DNA of 64,000 nucleotides. Source: Mesostigma viride. Lineage: Eukaryota > Streptophyta > Mesostigmatophyceae > Mesostigmatales > Mesostigmataceae. The position numbers were made by a program, and so were the translations under genes. The stretch is taken from assembly GCA_009746045.1 (NCBI GenBank), contig RPFO01000448.1, positions 832,501 through 896,500 on the forward strand, given 5' to 3'. Position 1 is the stretch's first letter; every line of letters begins with the position of its first letter. Of this stretch, positions 36,135 through 49,900 are shown in pieces. Below the pieces are notes generated by a model. That model saw only the letters and a list, made by a program, of their open reading frames with translations. It searched no databases and was not told the DNA's origin.

Positions 36135-38030
36135 CCTCGGGTGATTACCACCCTCAACCTGTTTGTGCAGTGCTGGAAGGGCAATGAAAACCTGATTCGC
36201 TACTGCTTCAATACATGATCGCGAATTTGGCACGGTTATATGGAAGGTTCGACGCAGAATTGGAACTCGTCACGTGCTGACGTTGCGCTGTCTCGCCTTG
36301 AATACTCGATCGGTCGTTGTTCCCCGGCTTGTTATCCAGAAAACGACCATGCCGTTACTGAGAAAGGCGTGTTCTGCAAGTAACTGACGGGACACGCGGG
36401 GCTTTCAATCGAAAGCATCGGTCTGCGCCCAGCAGCGAAGACGTACGCCCAGCAGCGAAGACGTAGGTTTCGTTTCAGTCAAGCCCACTCGGCAGGCCCC
36501 GTGCAACGTCCCCTGCCATGCCTAGTCACGTGATAGACAGATCTGCTGTGTTGTCGGTTTATCGAGCTTCACGTACTACGAACTAAGCTTGTAGCGCTCT
36601 TCAGCAAACAAGTTCAGTTACATGCTAGCTGAAAAATGACATATTGCGCCAGCTTTCACAAGCATGTAATTGCCGCGTGTACGCACGGGGAATCCAGCAA
36701 AGTCAGTACCCTGAATGCTGGCGTCATCACTGATCTCCTTCTTGGACGTACCCTCCTTGGATTGGCTGCACGTGGCGTGCGCATAGAGAACTGAATGGGT
36801 TTGACGTCAGGAGGGAAACATGTCCTACGGCTGCCTGATGCCTCAGATGAAAATGTACGAACCACGCCCTGTCGCACCGTAGCTTCCGTGCAGAATCTTC
36901 CAAGATTTTCATTCCTTCAACCTGCTGACAAACAGATATTTCTTTTTCGGCTGACGCGTGGCTTCCGCCAGTCACTCGGTCAATGATGCCAGTCACTGTC
37001 AGTTGACCTGTGGCCGACCTCGAGACCGAACTGCTATGCAAGGTCAATGATCGATCAAGGTCAAGCACGGTCTAGCAATTATGACGAGAGACATGCGAGA
37101 GACAGAAATTTTACTAAAACCATAGCCAACGTGGGACACAACAACCACTACAACAACACCAATAGCAAAAAAAAAAGTGCTGGAATTATCAATGAAAAGA
37201 GGTTGGGGGACCCGCTTTTTCAGCGGATAGCACGGGAGGCTGCCGACTACGCAGCTCCCTCATCTGCCGACTACGCAGCTCGTGCATCCCCGGCCCTCAT
37301 CCCCGGCCCTCCGTCATCCCCTCATCCCCTCATCCCCTACGCTCATGAATCCCTGATCCCCTCATCTGATCCCCTTGATCATTCGATCCGATCCCCTCAT
37401 CCCCAAAAGTCCGCGGTGTACCTCAGCGATTCCGCTGGATTCATTCCCTCTTGACAATTTGGACAGGGCAGAAGATTCCGGATCGAGTGCGCCGGCAACT
37501 AAGTAACTTATAGAAGCCTAGCTTCAGTTTAAGCCGTGTTCATGATCATCATGTGCATGTGCAGCCCATCAGCGGTCATGTCTTCCTAATAGGGTTCCTA
37601 ATAGGGCACCACCCCGGCCCCCTAGCCTGGTCCCTGACTTAAGCATCGTGGCCGGGATGCATGGTCCGCAGGTGACACATATTACTATCCATGCGCCGTC
37701 ATTAATTCAAGCCTGGTAGTAATATATCAAGGATCAGACAACCAGCGCAGGCCAGAAATCGGTAGTAATATATATTTATTATTAACCCTAATTGAATTAC
37801 GGATCGGAGATGAAATATATATTGGGCATGACCTTGCAACATAACTGAAGGAAAGCCCTGAGAAGAGTAGTACGTATAAAGTAGCTGTAACATATATTGC
37901 CACTCGCACCTCCGTAATTTATCATTCTCAATGAATTATATATACATATTGCATCGATGTACGTATTTTGCCATTAGTATCCTCAGCCATAACTTAACGC
38001 TATTAAATTTGCAAAGGCTCATTAAATTAA
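36135..38030. other. upstream region of the matrix gene; no recognised gene
   Basis: It should contain the matrix-gene promoter next to 36134; no clear TATA box was identified. A direct duplication CGCCCAGCAGCGAAGACGTA lies at 36427-36464. CATCCCCT-type repeats are at 37300-37400. An AT-rich block at 37730-37960 shares CACCTCCGTAAT.TATCATT with 29586-29608, so it is part of a dispersed repeat. Confidence 0.5.
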
Positions 38031-40560
38031 ATTAAATTATAACATGACTCCGTTGGGAGATCATGTAGCACATATTCCCGTGGATGGATGGAGAGGGGGG
38101 GGCAAAGCCGGGAAACCGAGCTAATCTAACTCTAAGCTAATCTAATCTAGAAAACCCTCCTTATTCTACTCAGCAAAGCGCTTGGGGGGGGGGGCTTCCG
38201 CTTGGGGGGGGGGGCTTGCCCACAGGGGCGGGCGTATCAGCCTGGACAATGGTTTTCCACCTCCTCTTGTCCTGCATAGCAGTCCAAGCAAGAGAGAGGG
38301 AGTGAATGCGATTTTCAAACTGCGCTGGGACCACTAGGTCAGCCATCAACTGCTGTGGGTAGGTCATGACATGTTTGCCTACCTTCTTAGGAATGTCCTT
38401 AGGGCCAGGCCAGGTCAGGATATGCCGTCCTGGCTGGCCAAGCCGCTGTGGGCTGGCCAGAGTGAGGGCGGTGTCTACCTGGCTGGTGCGAGCAAGATGT
38501 CCTACGAATGCTATCCTACGCTGTCTAATCTCGTCCGAAATGCGAGGCATGCCCTGGTACAAAGATTCTAAAGAACTATGTGTGTCAAACCCTACATTCA
38601 GGGCCTGACGGAGCATCCTGGTTACCATGCCGTTTAGCTTGGCCACCAGCGTGTCCGTGAGCGTCCATGCCTCGGCGCCATACGTGAGCACCGTGAGGAC
38701 CAGGACCTTGAGGAGCATGCGCTTGCGGTGCTCGCCGAGGGCCTTCGAGTGCCAGTAGGTTTTCAGCGAACGATGCCGAGCCCAAGCCAGGCCGATGCGG
38801 GTGTCCACATCGGCGGCGGTGTCAGGAAGTATGCTTCCCAGCAGAACTTTTAAAGCGATCACGAAACGGGACCAGTCCGGCGTCCCGTCTAGCAGCCGTG
38901 GTAGCGGCGGGCGAACTCGTGGAAGCCCCAATCACCATATAGCCTCAGTTTTGACACTAATCTCCAACCCCACCGCCCGTGGCTCCAAGCCCAGACAGTC
39001 CAGCCAGGTCTGAATGTGCTCGGGGCGCGCGATGAGGGTGGTGTCATCCGCATAAATCAAGTCGGCCAGGCGGTAACCAGGTTTAACCCCGCCGTGCGCG
39101 CTGTCGTTAAGGATGTCCAAGCCAGGCTCGAACCCCTTAAGAGCAGTAAAGCGCGCACGTGCCCGGCGCATGACGTGATCAATTAACGACAATAATGAAC
39201 AGATATGGGGACAGGACACAACCTTGCCACACCCCGTGGTGAAGGGGGAATGGTGGGGTGGTGCCTTCCGCAGTCCGCACTACTGCCTGTGAGCCCTCAC
39301 ACAGTCGGGGAATGGCAGCAATAAACGCAGTTGGCACTCGATCCAGAGCTAGGATGGCCCAAAGAGCCTCCCAGAGGACCGTGTCAAAGGCCTTGATATA
39401 GTCAACAAAAATGAAGACCAGCGGCAAACTGTCAAGGGGAAGGCGACGCACCTCCTCCATCAACCGGCGCGCGACAAACACAGCCATGACAGTGTTACGA
39501 CCACGACGGAAACCCATCTGAGACTCATGCACCCAGGTGTGGGTCCATGCAGCGCGGCGCGGAGCCTGTGCAGCATCATGCGCATGAAGACCTTCAGCGC
39601 GCCGCTCTGGAGGCAGACACCCCGGTAGTTACCGGGGTCAGCAGCAGAGCCCTTCTTGCATGTACAGCATGACGCGGATGGCCGTCTGCCACTCAGCAGG
39701 CGGAGGCTCGTCAGAAAGCAGGACACGGTTGCAGAACGCCAGCAGAAGATCCCTAACCACCGGATCAGGGGTCTTCAGCAGCTCAGCAGAAAGGTGGTCG
39801 GCACCGACCGCCGCATCGTACCGCAGGCGAGCAAGGGCGCCGTCCAGTTCCTTCAAAGTGAAGGGGGGGACGGCGTCGGCAGTGGCAAGGCAGCCCTCCT
39901 GCAAGGCGGGGACTTGGTAGTTCGCGGCCGATCGAGGAGGGTGGCGCAGGCGGCGGCGGGGGTCCGGCAACACCGAGACGGGCGGCCGTCTCGGGGTGAA
40001 GCGGCGGGGGAGGGGCGCGAGCCCCACCTGTCAAGGAAACATTGTGGGCCAACCAGCGGTCAAGGCTTACCGGCGCCGTGCCGTCCCCCGTGTGCTCCAC
40101 CGGGGTGCGCTGCCGCCGGCCGCCGAGCCGGTCGAGGTGGTACCACATGTCCTTGCCCTGGTTGCGAGCTTGGCAGGCCTTGGCATCTGCGATGCACTGG
40201 GCCGCCTCTGCGTCCTGAGCATGGGCGTAGGCCTCCCCAAGGGCCGCCAGGAGCACCGGTTTCAGCAATGGGTCCCGGTTACGCTTGAGGCGGTGCCGGG
40301 CGGCCAAGACCTTGGGGTCCTGGCGCCTAGAGCGGGCCGGGGCGGCGGCGGGGCATGACCGGCAGGTGCCGGGCCGCCAGCAGCGGGGCGCGGGCAGCAA
40401 AGCCCGCAAAAATGGCGGCGTTGGGAGCACCATTGTCCAGCTCATCGACGTCCGCCCGGGCGTCCAGGGCCGACAGGTACTCCTGTTGCGGGCCCGACCC
40501 TTGGAACGGGCGCAACAATGGAATAAATTATGTATTTTGGCTTGTTGTCATAGTCCGTAG
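38031..40560 (-). mobile_element. degenerate LINE (non-LTR retrotransposon) with reverse transcriptase
   Basis: Minus-strand pieces in several frames make a 5'-truncated LINE ORF2. Linker region at 40445-39783 (AQCIADAKACQARNQGKDMW); RT start with FTLKELDGALARLRYDAAVG; then NYRGVCLQSGALKVF at about 39630; QMGFRRGRNTVMAVFVARRL and FVDYIKAFDTVLWEAL at 39520-39370; GVWQGCVLSPYLF near 39220; the catalytic box YADDTTLIARP near 39050; and the C-terminal LTYGAEAWTLTD and DEIRQRRIAFVGHLARTSQV at 38690-38450. At least four frameshifts or stops (around 39650, 39540, 39180 and 38935) show it is dead. The endonuclease region is not recognisable. The 3' end carries CTCCCAACGGAGTC and an ATTTA-type tail at 38025-38040. 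Confidence 0.88.
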
Positions 40561-42640
40561 GACTTTGAGACTCATTTCGGGACTTAATTTGGGAATTGTC
40601 CCTTGTTGGTGAGGACTTTTGTATGGAACTATGATAGTTTGTGTGATTCGGACCAGTTATTTTGGGCCTAGGTTGATGTATGCGATCTTCTAGGGGCCGG
40701 TGCAGTCGCGTCGCGCTGCGTACTTTATAGCTGGTTGAGATATTGTACTCATGCATGCGTGGATTCTGTAGCCTGGCGAGGGTCGATGTCGACCCGAGGA
40801 TCTTGTGTGGACTGCATGTTTCGGGGTTCTCTGGAAGGTCGGCGCCATGTCGGCGCCTCTCGCCAGCTTGGTGGCAGACCTAGGTGAAATTGGTCCGAGG
40901 ACGAGAGTCTCGTCCTCCGGTTTTGATGAATGTAAAGTGCGATGACGCCTTCATATTAAACCTGGGGCAACTGTCCATTTGTAATTGGTATTGCTAGCCA
41001 TTATTATAAGTGTGTATTAAATAGCTTGGCATCAAGCCGCGGTGCCAGATATCTCACGACCCCAGTCGTGAAGCGCAATCTGCATTAGGCCACCTTGATT
41101 CTTCCTATTACCGGCATAGTTGATCTTTCGCGACGTAGCTCAGGTTTAGGGTTCGTTACAACTCCAGGCAAAGGCTCATGAGCTTCCATGATGCTGATAT
41201 TTTCGAGGTGCATGCGCACCTAGTGCACCCAGAGTATAGGTGGCTTACACCCCGGCCCTGCCCGCAGGTTGTCACCCAGGGTGTATTAAAGACCGGTAGG
41301 CCCCCTTCTCAGGGCCGTGTGTTACGTATACTCCCAACAGAGTTATGTTCTAAACTAACTAATTGACTAATTAATTAATTAATTAATTAATTAATTAATT
41401 AAATAATTAATTAATGATGCAGACGATATTTGTAACTTTCGTGTAATTAAGTAAGTGCGTCAACATGCACTGGCATGCCACAGACAGACTACCTGATTAG
41501 GTACTTTTCTACGCGGATACATATACTTGTCCCGCGAAGGCAGGTGGCGCGATCGCAGCCGCGACTCACTCGCCCAGGTCTGGAGTTGCAGATAGCAACT
41601 TCGCGTCATGCGGACTATCCAAGACGACTGTACGCTCGGCCGACGGCCATGATGACGGGTGTGGGGGTAGGTTGCATGCTACTAACCCCCGATAGCCCAG
41701 GAGAATATTAAAGCTTAATTATCCCGGAGCCTGAGGGTTTTAAGGGGCATACCCAGGGTTCATGACCAACAAAAACGTGTCTACAGTTATTTTACACAAC
41801 ACCTTGAAATGGCCTTTTTTTTACATAAATTATGGCCCATGGCAAGTTTATGGTCAGATTGACCTAGGATTGGATCCCACCACTCCCCGGGATGTGTCTG
41901 GCTAGTGGTGGAGTAGTTGAGTCAAAATGTTAAGTTTACATGGCACTCCCTGCTTAAGTTAACTCCAGATCCAAGGCCAAAACTGGCCACCTAAACCACT
42001 TGCACTTGCATAGAAACAATAGTTGACATCAGATTATGCTGTAACTTTGCAGTGGTGATGAATAATAGTTGTTCTGACCTTGTACAAAGTTCTACGCCAT
42101 TTGGAGCCCTAGTTGGTGACAAATGCTAGCAAACTTTTGCTAGCATTTGTCATTAATGGTCATTTTAAATCAATATTTAACCCAAATAATGTCAGAATGC
42201 CTCCAAAACTTATTGCCATCATGCCAGCACCTGACGAATGGTCTCAACAAGTCATGAGCAAAAATTCAGATCATGCAGAGCCCAAAATGGTGACATTTGC
42301 CAGCAATTGTCACCATTTCTTGCTTTTTTACTCATAATTTTAACAACATTAACCACCAAAACACGCTCCAAGCTGGGGCACATCATTTAAATCTTTGCAG
42401 GCAACTCAAGAATGACTAGTACAAACAGTGTGCAAAAACTTGGTGCATGTGAATGCCTGAGTGGTGACCATTGCTAGCAGAATCCATCATGTAAGGTAGG
42501 CATTGCCAGTATGCCACAACGCTGTGATGTGCAGTGCATGTCCATATGTATACCCCATGACACCATGCCTCTAAACTACTTGGCACATTGCAAAATGGGA
42601 AGGAAAGGTGAACAATACATGCCACATCACTAACACAGCC
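40561..42640. other. no recognised gene; TTAA microsatellite
   Basis: A (TTAA)n run lies at 41366-41415, resembling the tails of LINE 3' ends here. GAGGGTTTTAAGGGGCATAC at 41730-41750 is a diverged match to 14722-14745. Sequence from 41760 to 42620 is AT-rich and repeats the theme TTTGCTAGCATTTGTCA, including an inverted pair at 42122-42150. No coding exon recognised. Confidence 0.55.
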
Positions 42641-42799
42641 ATTTGAATGCTACCAACACGCACCATGCATGATATACACTACGTGTAATACATGTCGAGA
42701 ATATGCCGAGCGAGCATATCAAGGTGCAGTGACCCCAACGCTGGCACATGTCACCTGCAATCCACGTATGCTCACATGATATGGCATTGGCATATCCCA

Positions 42800-43960
42800 T
42801 GTCTCCATCTCTTGCACTTTGTGCGCACCAAGCCACCCATGCAGTCGCCCACCCGTGCAGCCACCTGGCCACCCACCCACACAACTGCTCACACACTCGC
42901 GCGCCCGTGCACCCAGACAGCCACCTGTCCTCCCACCCAGTGACCCACCCACCAAGCCAGCCGCGCACGTGCTTACCCAACTTATATAACCATGCGTGCA
43001 CCTAGGCACCCAACCACCTACCAACCCACTTGGACATCCACCCACCCACCAAGGCACCTGCGCAACCCACACACCAACTAGGTAATAAGGAGGCAATTTC
43101 CCCCATCCAATGAGCCAACCACCCAACCACCCAACCACCTAAACACCCAGCCAGCTGGCCCCATATGCACCCGTCCGGCCAACCACAGTTGACCCACCCA
43201 CGCACCTACCCACTCAACCACTCACTGCCCCCACACCCTTATACCCAGTGACCCACCCACTGACCCACCCACACATGCATTTTCTCAGCCAGCACCCCGA
43301 CACCTACCTCACCCCAAACCTGCACAGCCCTTCACCCGCGATAGGTGAGTCGGTCCCAACTATAAACCCATCCACGCATCCATATCTGTGCGCCCACCCG
43401 TCCATCTACCCGTCCCTTCGCCCACCCACCCACATCTAGTCATCTACACATCCACCAGCCACCAACCACCAATGGCCCACCCACCAACCCACACACACAC
43501 ACACATCCCTAACCAACCAACCACCAACCCACCACCCTCAAAACCGTGCAGTTGTTTCACTCATGCATCCAACAAAACACCCACTTCAAAGTCCCCAAAG
43601 CCTATCATCACCCAGCCACCTGGCCATCTGCCAATATCCGACCGCCCTTGCACTCATCCACCATGACCAGCGAGCCAGCCACCCACCCTCTCCAACTGCC
43701 TGTGCTCCCACCTACGCAGCCAGCCATTTACCAAGGCATCCACCTATAAGCCAGCCACCTGCCATTGAACCCACCCACGCCTAGGCATCCCTTGAAGCAT
43801 CTATAGCCCAAGCCTCCCACCCAAGGCTCTCTGGGCAATCAAACAACCAAACAACCAATCACCCAGCTACACAACCACCTAACCACCTAACCACTCAACA
43901 ACACAATCACCGAACCAACCAACTACCCAACACCCACACCAGCCAGGCATGTGCCCGCCT
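42800..43960. repeat. CCACC-rich low-complexity region
   Basis: Degenerate CCACCCA/CCAACCA-type sequence on the plus strand, dominated by C and A, with no fixed unit. It looks like an ancient decayed CACC tetranucleotide array similar to the intact one at 13.7 kb. Open frames are compositional artefacts. Confidence 0.75.
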
Positions 43961-46900
43961 CGCATGCCCTCACCATTGCAACACCCCATACACGCCCCGC
44001 TCACCTAGCCAGCCACACACCCAGCCAGTCTCCTGCTCAACTCACGCATGAAGGCAACATCAGCCATGCATGGCCTCACCTTGCACCACTTGCATTGCCT
44101 GGGTAATTTGCATGAGACAGCTTCCATCTCATTGTCAGCAACTGAAGGCTCTTTCTTCACAGTAATGAATAAGCAACAACGTTGGAAACGCTCTCCCACT
44201 CCTCTTTAAAACAGTCTTTAAATCAGAAAGACAAAGGCAAATATCTGGACAAGGTGGCAATAACCACTGCACCATGCTCTTGAGAAAGTATTAACAATCC
44301 AGCTTTCTACCCTTTCAGAAGCTGCCTTGCGTTAGCAACGATTCTGGGCCCTCTGACTCGCTCACCTCGCTTTATCTGCGCTTCGTTATGGCAGCCGGGA
44401 TATGCGAACCTTGAGCCGAGCGTGTCGTGGCGAGGTCGTCTGCCCGACTCATCACATCTCGCAACCGCACTGCCGACTAATAAAAACGATGCCCCCCTTT
44501 GCCTTTTGTATCTGGCGTCAAAAGAACAATGAACTCGCTTGGAAAACACTGTCGCAAACAGCTTCCTACAGGCATTATAAGCAATTTTCGCAGCTTTTAC
44601 CGCACTTACTGCACATCCGGAAGACCATTAGCGGCCTTAGCGCGGAACCTTGGGCACGCCATATCCTCTGGTGGCTTACTGCCGCAGGCTGGCAGTATAG
44701 GAAGGTCGGGCATAGCCTAAAGAGCTGATTATCTGACGACAAAGATATGCATTGCATGAAGCAAGAAACAGACGGATTTCGCACCCCCATATTTATTCAC
44801 GTCAATGCCGGACAATTAAAAGCGAAACTCAAAAAACGAAAACACTAACGTTTTCGGGAATATTATAACGAACAAGCTGAGCTATCGTGCCGGGATTTTC
44901 GTATCCTCATGTGACCAAGACTTTGAGACACGTACCACCGAGAAATCCGGTTTTCGCGAAAAACTGGTCCGCTGTGAAAAAAACTTTTTGTCCCGTTCAA
45001 TGCCCGCGTCGCAATCACAGCGTATATAAGTCCAAAATTATTCCATGGATTAACCGTGATGTAAGCTTCGTTTTGACACCTCGAGCGGCTGCAATGACGC
45101 AAGTTTCAGAACGCTAGCTCATGCTCGACCGCCATGGGTGTTTTCGTCGTTTTCGCCTCTCGCGTGGCGGGAAAAATCTAGATCTCGGACGAATTCCGGA
45201 CAGTAATTTATTTGCTGAGCTTCGCTCAAAGGGGACCGACCTGCCGTAGGTAGCGTAAGACTAGCGCTTGTCACGAGGGTACTGCACCGGCCGGCCCTTT
45301 TTGTGCCTAGGCTGAGTGTGGTTCCGGAGTGCAGGCCTAGGTAGCTTCTAACGTACGTCACTAGACCTTGTTAGCTGCGCCAGCCGCCAGGCGTGGCGCA
45401 ACTGTGATTGGCAGTCAGTACACCTTGTACCTGCGCCAGCCGGCAGGCCTGCGTGGCGCAATGTGAATGATAGTCAGTACTTAGAGTGGTGTAGGGGACG
45501 TAGGGAGGCCTCTTTTCAGCTTGTGAGAGACGGTCCGGGGGCGTAAGGCCTAATGAGCAGCCGCTGGAAACCGCCCCCCTAACGGGGGGAACGACATGGG
45601 TGCCGCCCTGCGTCCGCCGGGAAACCGTAGCGGCCACACGGGGGCGGCAGTACAGCCGTAGCAGCGTGCAGGAGGGGGGCCATGGGCGGAAAGAAAATCG
45701 GCACCAAGGTTGGCGACAGCCTTGGTGGCCAGGAAGGAGGTGTGGGGGCAACACCTTGTGTTCGAGTATGCTGGGCCCCCAGCATGGTGCTACAATAACC
45801 AACTTGATAATGATGTGCACTGAGTTTGAAGGTGTGGTATAGGCTGTCCGTATAAAGCCTAGCACACAAAAATGTAAAATAAATGTTTCTCTTGGTGGGA
45901 AGGAACTCCAATGGACCAAAAACAAGAAATGTATGTAAAAATTTGGCGGGGCTCGCGGTGTTGTGTAGTGGGTGGGGGGGGGACATACCCTTCCATTTTC
46001 CTACTTGAGCCCTCACACTTTTTTGCCGTCCAGCGCCGTCCGTCACCAGCCAAAGTGAAAAAGGAGCGCACACCTTTGCCAAAATGGGTACGTCGGGGCG
46101 AAACGGAGTGCATGTTGGACGTGTGACATGTGGCATTTATACGCTAGGGAGGTAGTCGGCACAGTCAGGACTTGTATCTGACGCCACCTAGATCACTCCT
46201 ATAGTTTCGCGCCACGTGTCCTATAAATTATGACCGTGTAATTACCGTAGCTAGTACATATATGTGCGTTAGTACGTCCACGAGTACCTCACTCCGCGGG
46301 ATGTACGCCAAAGCGCCGGACCAATACCTATACAGTCTCACGGTGAGCGCGCACCTTCCCTGAAAACCAGGCGCCAGGTGTGTTTGCCTAGCGCACTCCG
46401 GCTCTACGTTCCTCGCGCCGTCCTCAAAAAGCCAACTTGAGCGCACACCTTTTCAATAATTCTGGTGACGGGGCGGTTTTGGAGCTCGCGCTCCATGTTT
46501 GTCAGAGCCCCGTCGGACCAATCTTAAAGTGGGCAGTTTTGCCGTGACGTCCCCCCCCCTAGCTGTTATTTTAATGAGATTCGCTTAGTACTCCGTGGCA
46601 TGCCCATGCACATGACACGCAGGTACGTTACTTACGTGCCGGTTGGGGCATGATGCGTGCAGATGATTTTTGTCTGTTTGTTTGAATGTTGTTTTTAATC
46701 ATTTTTCTAACGAGATTAGCATAGTACTCTGTGGCATGCCTATGTGCATGACAAGCAGGTTAAAAATAAAAAGGGAGGGGGGAGGGGAAGGGGGGGGGGG
46801 GAGGAGGGGGAGGATAAGAAGAAGAAAGAAAAGGGACAATCAAGAGGTCACGTGACGCAGTCAACGTGTTTATTAGTTCATTAATTACTAGTAGCTTGGC

Positions 46901-46968
46901 AGCCAGCTACTCGTGGTAAGAACATGCAGAAGCCGCTTTTACACAACATTAAAACCTGATAAAGACGC
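43961..46968. other. intergenic region; no recognised gene
   Basis: Short frames only. A tandem duplication of about 60 bp is at 45373-45482 (CTGCGCCAGCCGGCAGG type). A diverged direct repeat of about 65 bp (TTAGTACTCCGTGGCATGCC) lies at 46585 and again near 46720. A purine-rich tract is at 46770-46850. The end at 46968 abuts the stop of the O-GlcNAc transferase gene, so its 3' UTR lies here. Confidence 0.5.
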
Positions 46969-49900
46969 CTAAAATACGTCAATGCTTCTACCTACATCAG
47001 ATATCTTCCTGCCAGTTTCCACAAACTCCCACGCAAGTAAGAGCCCAGCCTCAAAGTTCTTTACCCACCGCGCGGTATCAAATAGTGAGGCATTTGTCAA
47101 CCTGCCACTCTCATATCCTAGCGTATCAGCCTTGGGCAGAGCTGCTTGGGTTTTGGTGGCAAGCATTGCCTGCTCCCGTGAACTCAAGATACACAACCGG
47201 ACAGATGCCAACCTTGGGTTGCGGCATTGCCCGTTTTTTCTCCTGCCATTCACTTGAACGCTTCCAGAGTCCACGCTGGCTTGATGCTGCTCGCTGTAAA
47301 GATCTTTGATGCAGAATTCTTTTTCATCGTCAATGTCGCATCGGTGTCCTCGCCCTGGTCCGTAGTTGGTCCCCAGCAGTGTCAGAGCCACGGCAGCGTC
47401 TTCGTACTCCTTGTAGCTCGACACAATCAACTGTTGACCACACCCCGTGGCCTCTACAATGCTGACAGGGAAAACACGGTTCCAAGATGCACGCAAGATA
47501 ACACAGGTTCAAAGATCACACAGGTGGCATGAACCGAAATGTATGCATTGCATGCCATGTAAAAACATGGAGGTGCTGAAGCGGAATTGCTGCATGAGCT
47601 CTCATGTACCCGTGCGCACACCAGCTAGTGACAGTATTAAGCCTAGCATTTACTTCCGAGCTGGTTACTAATGATGCAGGCTCATGGGTGGCATTGAGCA
47701 ATACTTAAGTAGGAAGACGGAGTCTTGAGGAATGAACGGTACCAGATACTTTGTGATACCAGAAGGGAGAACGAGAGCAGAAGCGATGCACAAGGAGCGA
47801 TCGATGGTTAGTTGTCTTGAGTGAAAGCCACAGGTTGCTAAGTTACTTGCAGGGGGAGTTATGGACACATTGCAACCTCCAACAGCTCTCGTCGCATGAG
47901 ACAGCCAACTTGCAGGGGCAGGGAGTGCAGTGAAATTAGCCATATATAAAATATACCTAGACTACGGGATAACAGAGTCCAGGGTACACAAAAGCACTGG
48001 TCCCTTTCTTGATCGACAATGCCTGTTCAAGGTAGACAGCAACTGGAACTGAAAAATCAGCACATACCTGGCAGCGATACGGCCGGCCATCTGCTCCGTT
48101 GGCATTGTCAGCACTGGGACACCTGCCCAGAGGCTGTCCAGGGACGTGGTGTGCGCGTTGTAGGCAGGTGTGTCCAGGAATAGATCGGCCACACCCTGCA
48201 ACCACCAACAAGCACAGGACACCCAAGCGGATCCAACAAGAATTACAATCAAGACCACTAAGCTCCCAAGACTGACAACCATCAAACTCGCCCATCGACC
48301 CCTTGGGCCGGTCCGAATCCACTATACAATAATTAATCACGACTCACTAAACAACCCAAATCAGTCAAAGATTCGTTAAGCAACCAGCCGACCCTACAGG
48401 TCCCCAGCTAACCTCAGCTGGTGCAACCAAATACGAATCTTTGCAAGTAAGTCGCATAAAACCTACAATTAATTTTCTCGGACCACTAATTAATAGCCAC
48501 CGACCCTTATAAACAACCGGGTCATCCAATGAAAATTCAGGCGAACATGAAACCCTTTGTACAGATCGAATTACTCAGCCCATGTCGCAGACAGCCTTCC
48601 ACATGCAGGCCAAGGCAAAGCGGCCCTATCTTTCCCGCATGCGTTAATTAAACTATATTCAGAGAACACCGAACACTGCCCTGCTGTTGTGCTCACGAAT
48701 TTGGCCGTGGCTCGGAATCATGGTTCACTCGCGTAAGGCCCCACCGGCAGATGCAACATGGATCCTGGGCAGCCACACCAATGCCCCGTTGATGTTGCCA
48801 ATGCGACTACCGCCACGCCAACGGTGGCCAGCAGATGGGTAAGCGATTACACGATGGCGCAGGCAGCAGATACAGATCCAATTAAGTACCTTGGCCAGTA
48901 CAGAGATTACCTGCCGCGTCCCTTGGCCAGGAAAAAATATAAACAGTCACATAGCTTGGTCAGCAAGCTCTAGACTAGGGTCTTATGCTCTGCGATTCCC
49001 CAACGAGAGCGCAAGTAGTTAATTAACTAATTGGTAAGCAAATAGACAGACACTTGCTGACGTTGGCCAGCAGAAAATGAACCAGTTGCGCACCTTGGCC
49101 AGCAGATGCATCTCATCACTCATGAACCCCGTGAAAATGATGCGGTGCGGCGCGATGCCGTGCGCTTCTGCTTCCCGTCGCAGCAGCTGCTCAGGGCCTC
49201 CCTGCAGGCCGCGCGTGGCAGATGCCTGCGCAAGCCACAGCACGCTCCCAGGGACCCTGCGCAAGATGGACATCCACACCGCGAAAACCTGGCATCCATT
49301 GCCAAGCCCGAGAAGATAGGACCACGCAGGGGAAGGAAGTGGTCCGGCATCATATGGGTTCAATTAGGAATGAATCAGACAAATTTCCCTTTCTAGAACC
49401 TGTACTGCCATACCCTTAGCTCATGCACCTGCAGAACGCATCAGCTAAGATAAGCATCAATAGCAGGGCCAGGTATTCAAGCGACAAGTACAGAAGGGCC
49501 TTAGGAGAGGGAGATGGGCAGCAACGGCAGGAGGAGGAGAACACGGAAAGTAGAGCGTTGGGTGGGGTTGTATTGTGTGAATTAGGTGGTACTGGACTGC
49601 TTGCAATAATAAGCCACACACTCTGCAAAAAAATGCCGCATTTCCCCTTGTGACGAGAGGTGTGCGCTACTTAGACTGTAACACTTACTGGACGCCCTCT
49701 CCCTCCGTCCCTTGCAGATCACGTTGCAAGGCAGACCCTTTTCTAGAACTATGTCCAGAACTGCATAATGAGCTGCAGCGTATGAGCATATACGAGTACA
49801 GTAGGTCAAGGATGCCACGAGCCCAGATGCGGTTGCTGAACCTGCAGCCTCTGTTGCTTGATAAATGTGGCTAGAGTGCTAACAGCTCTTACAAAGCTTG

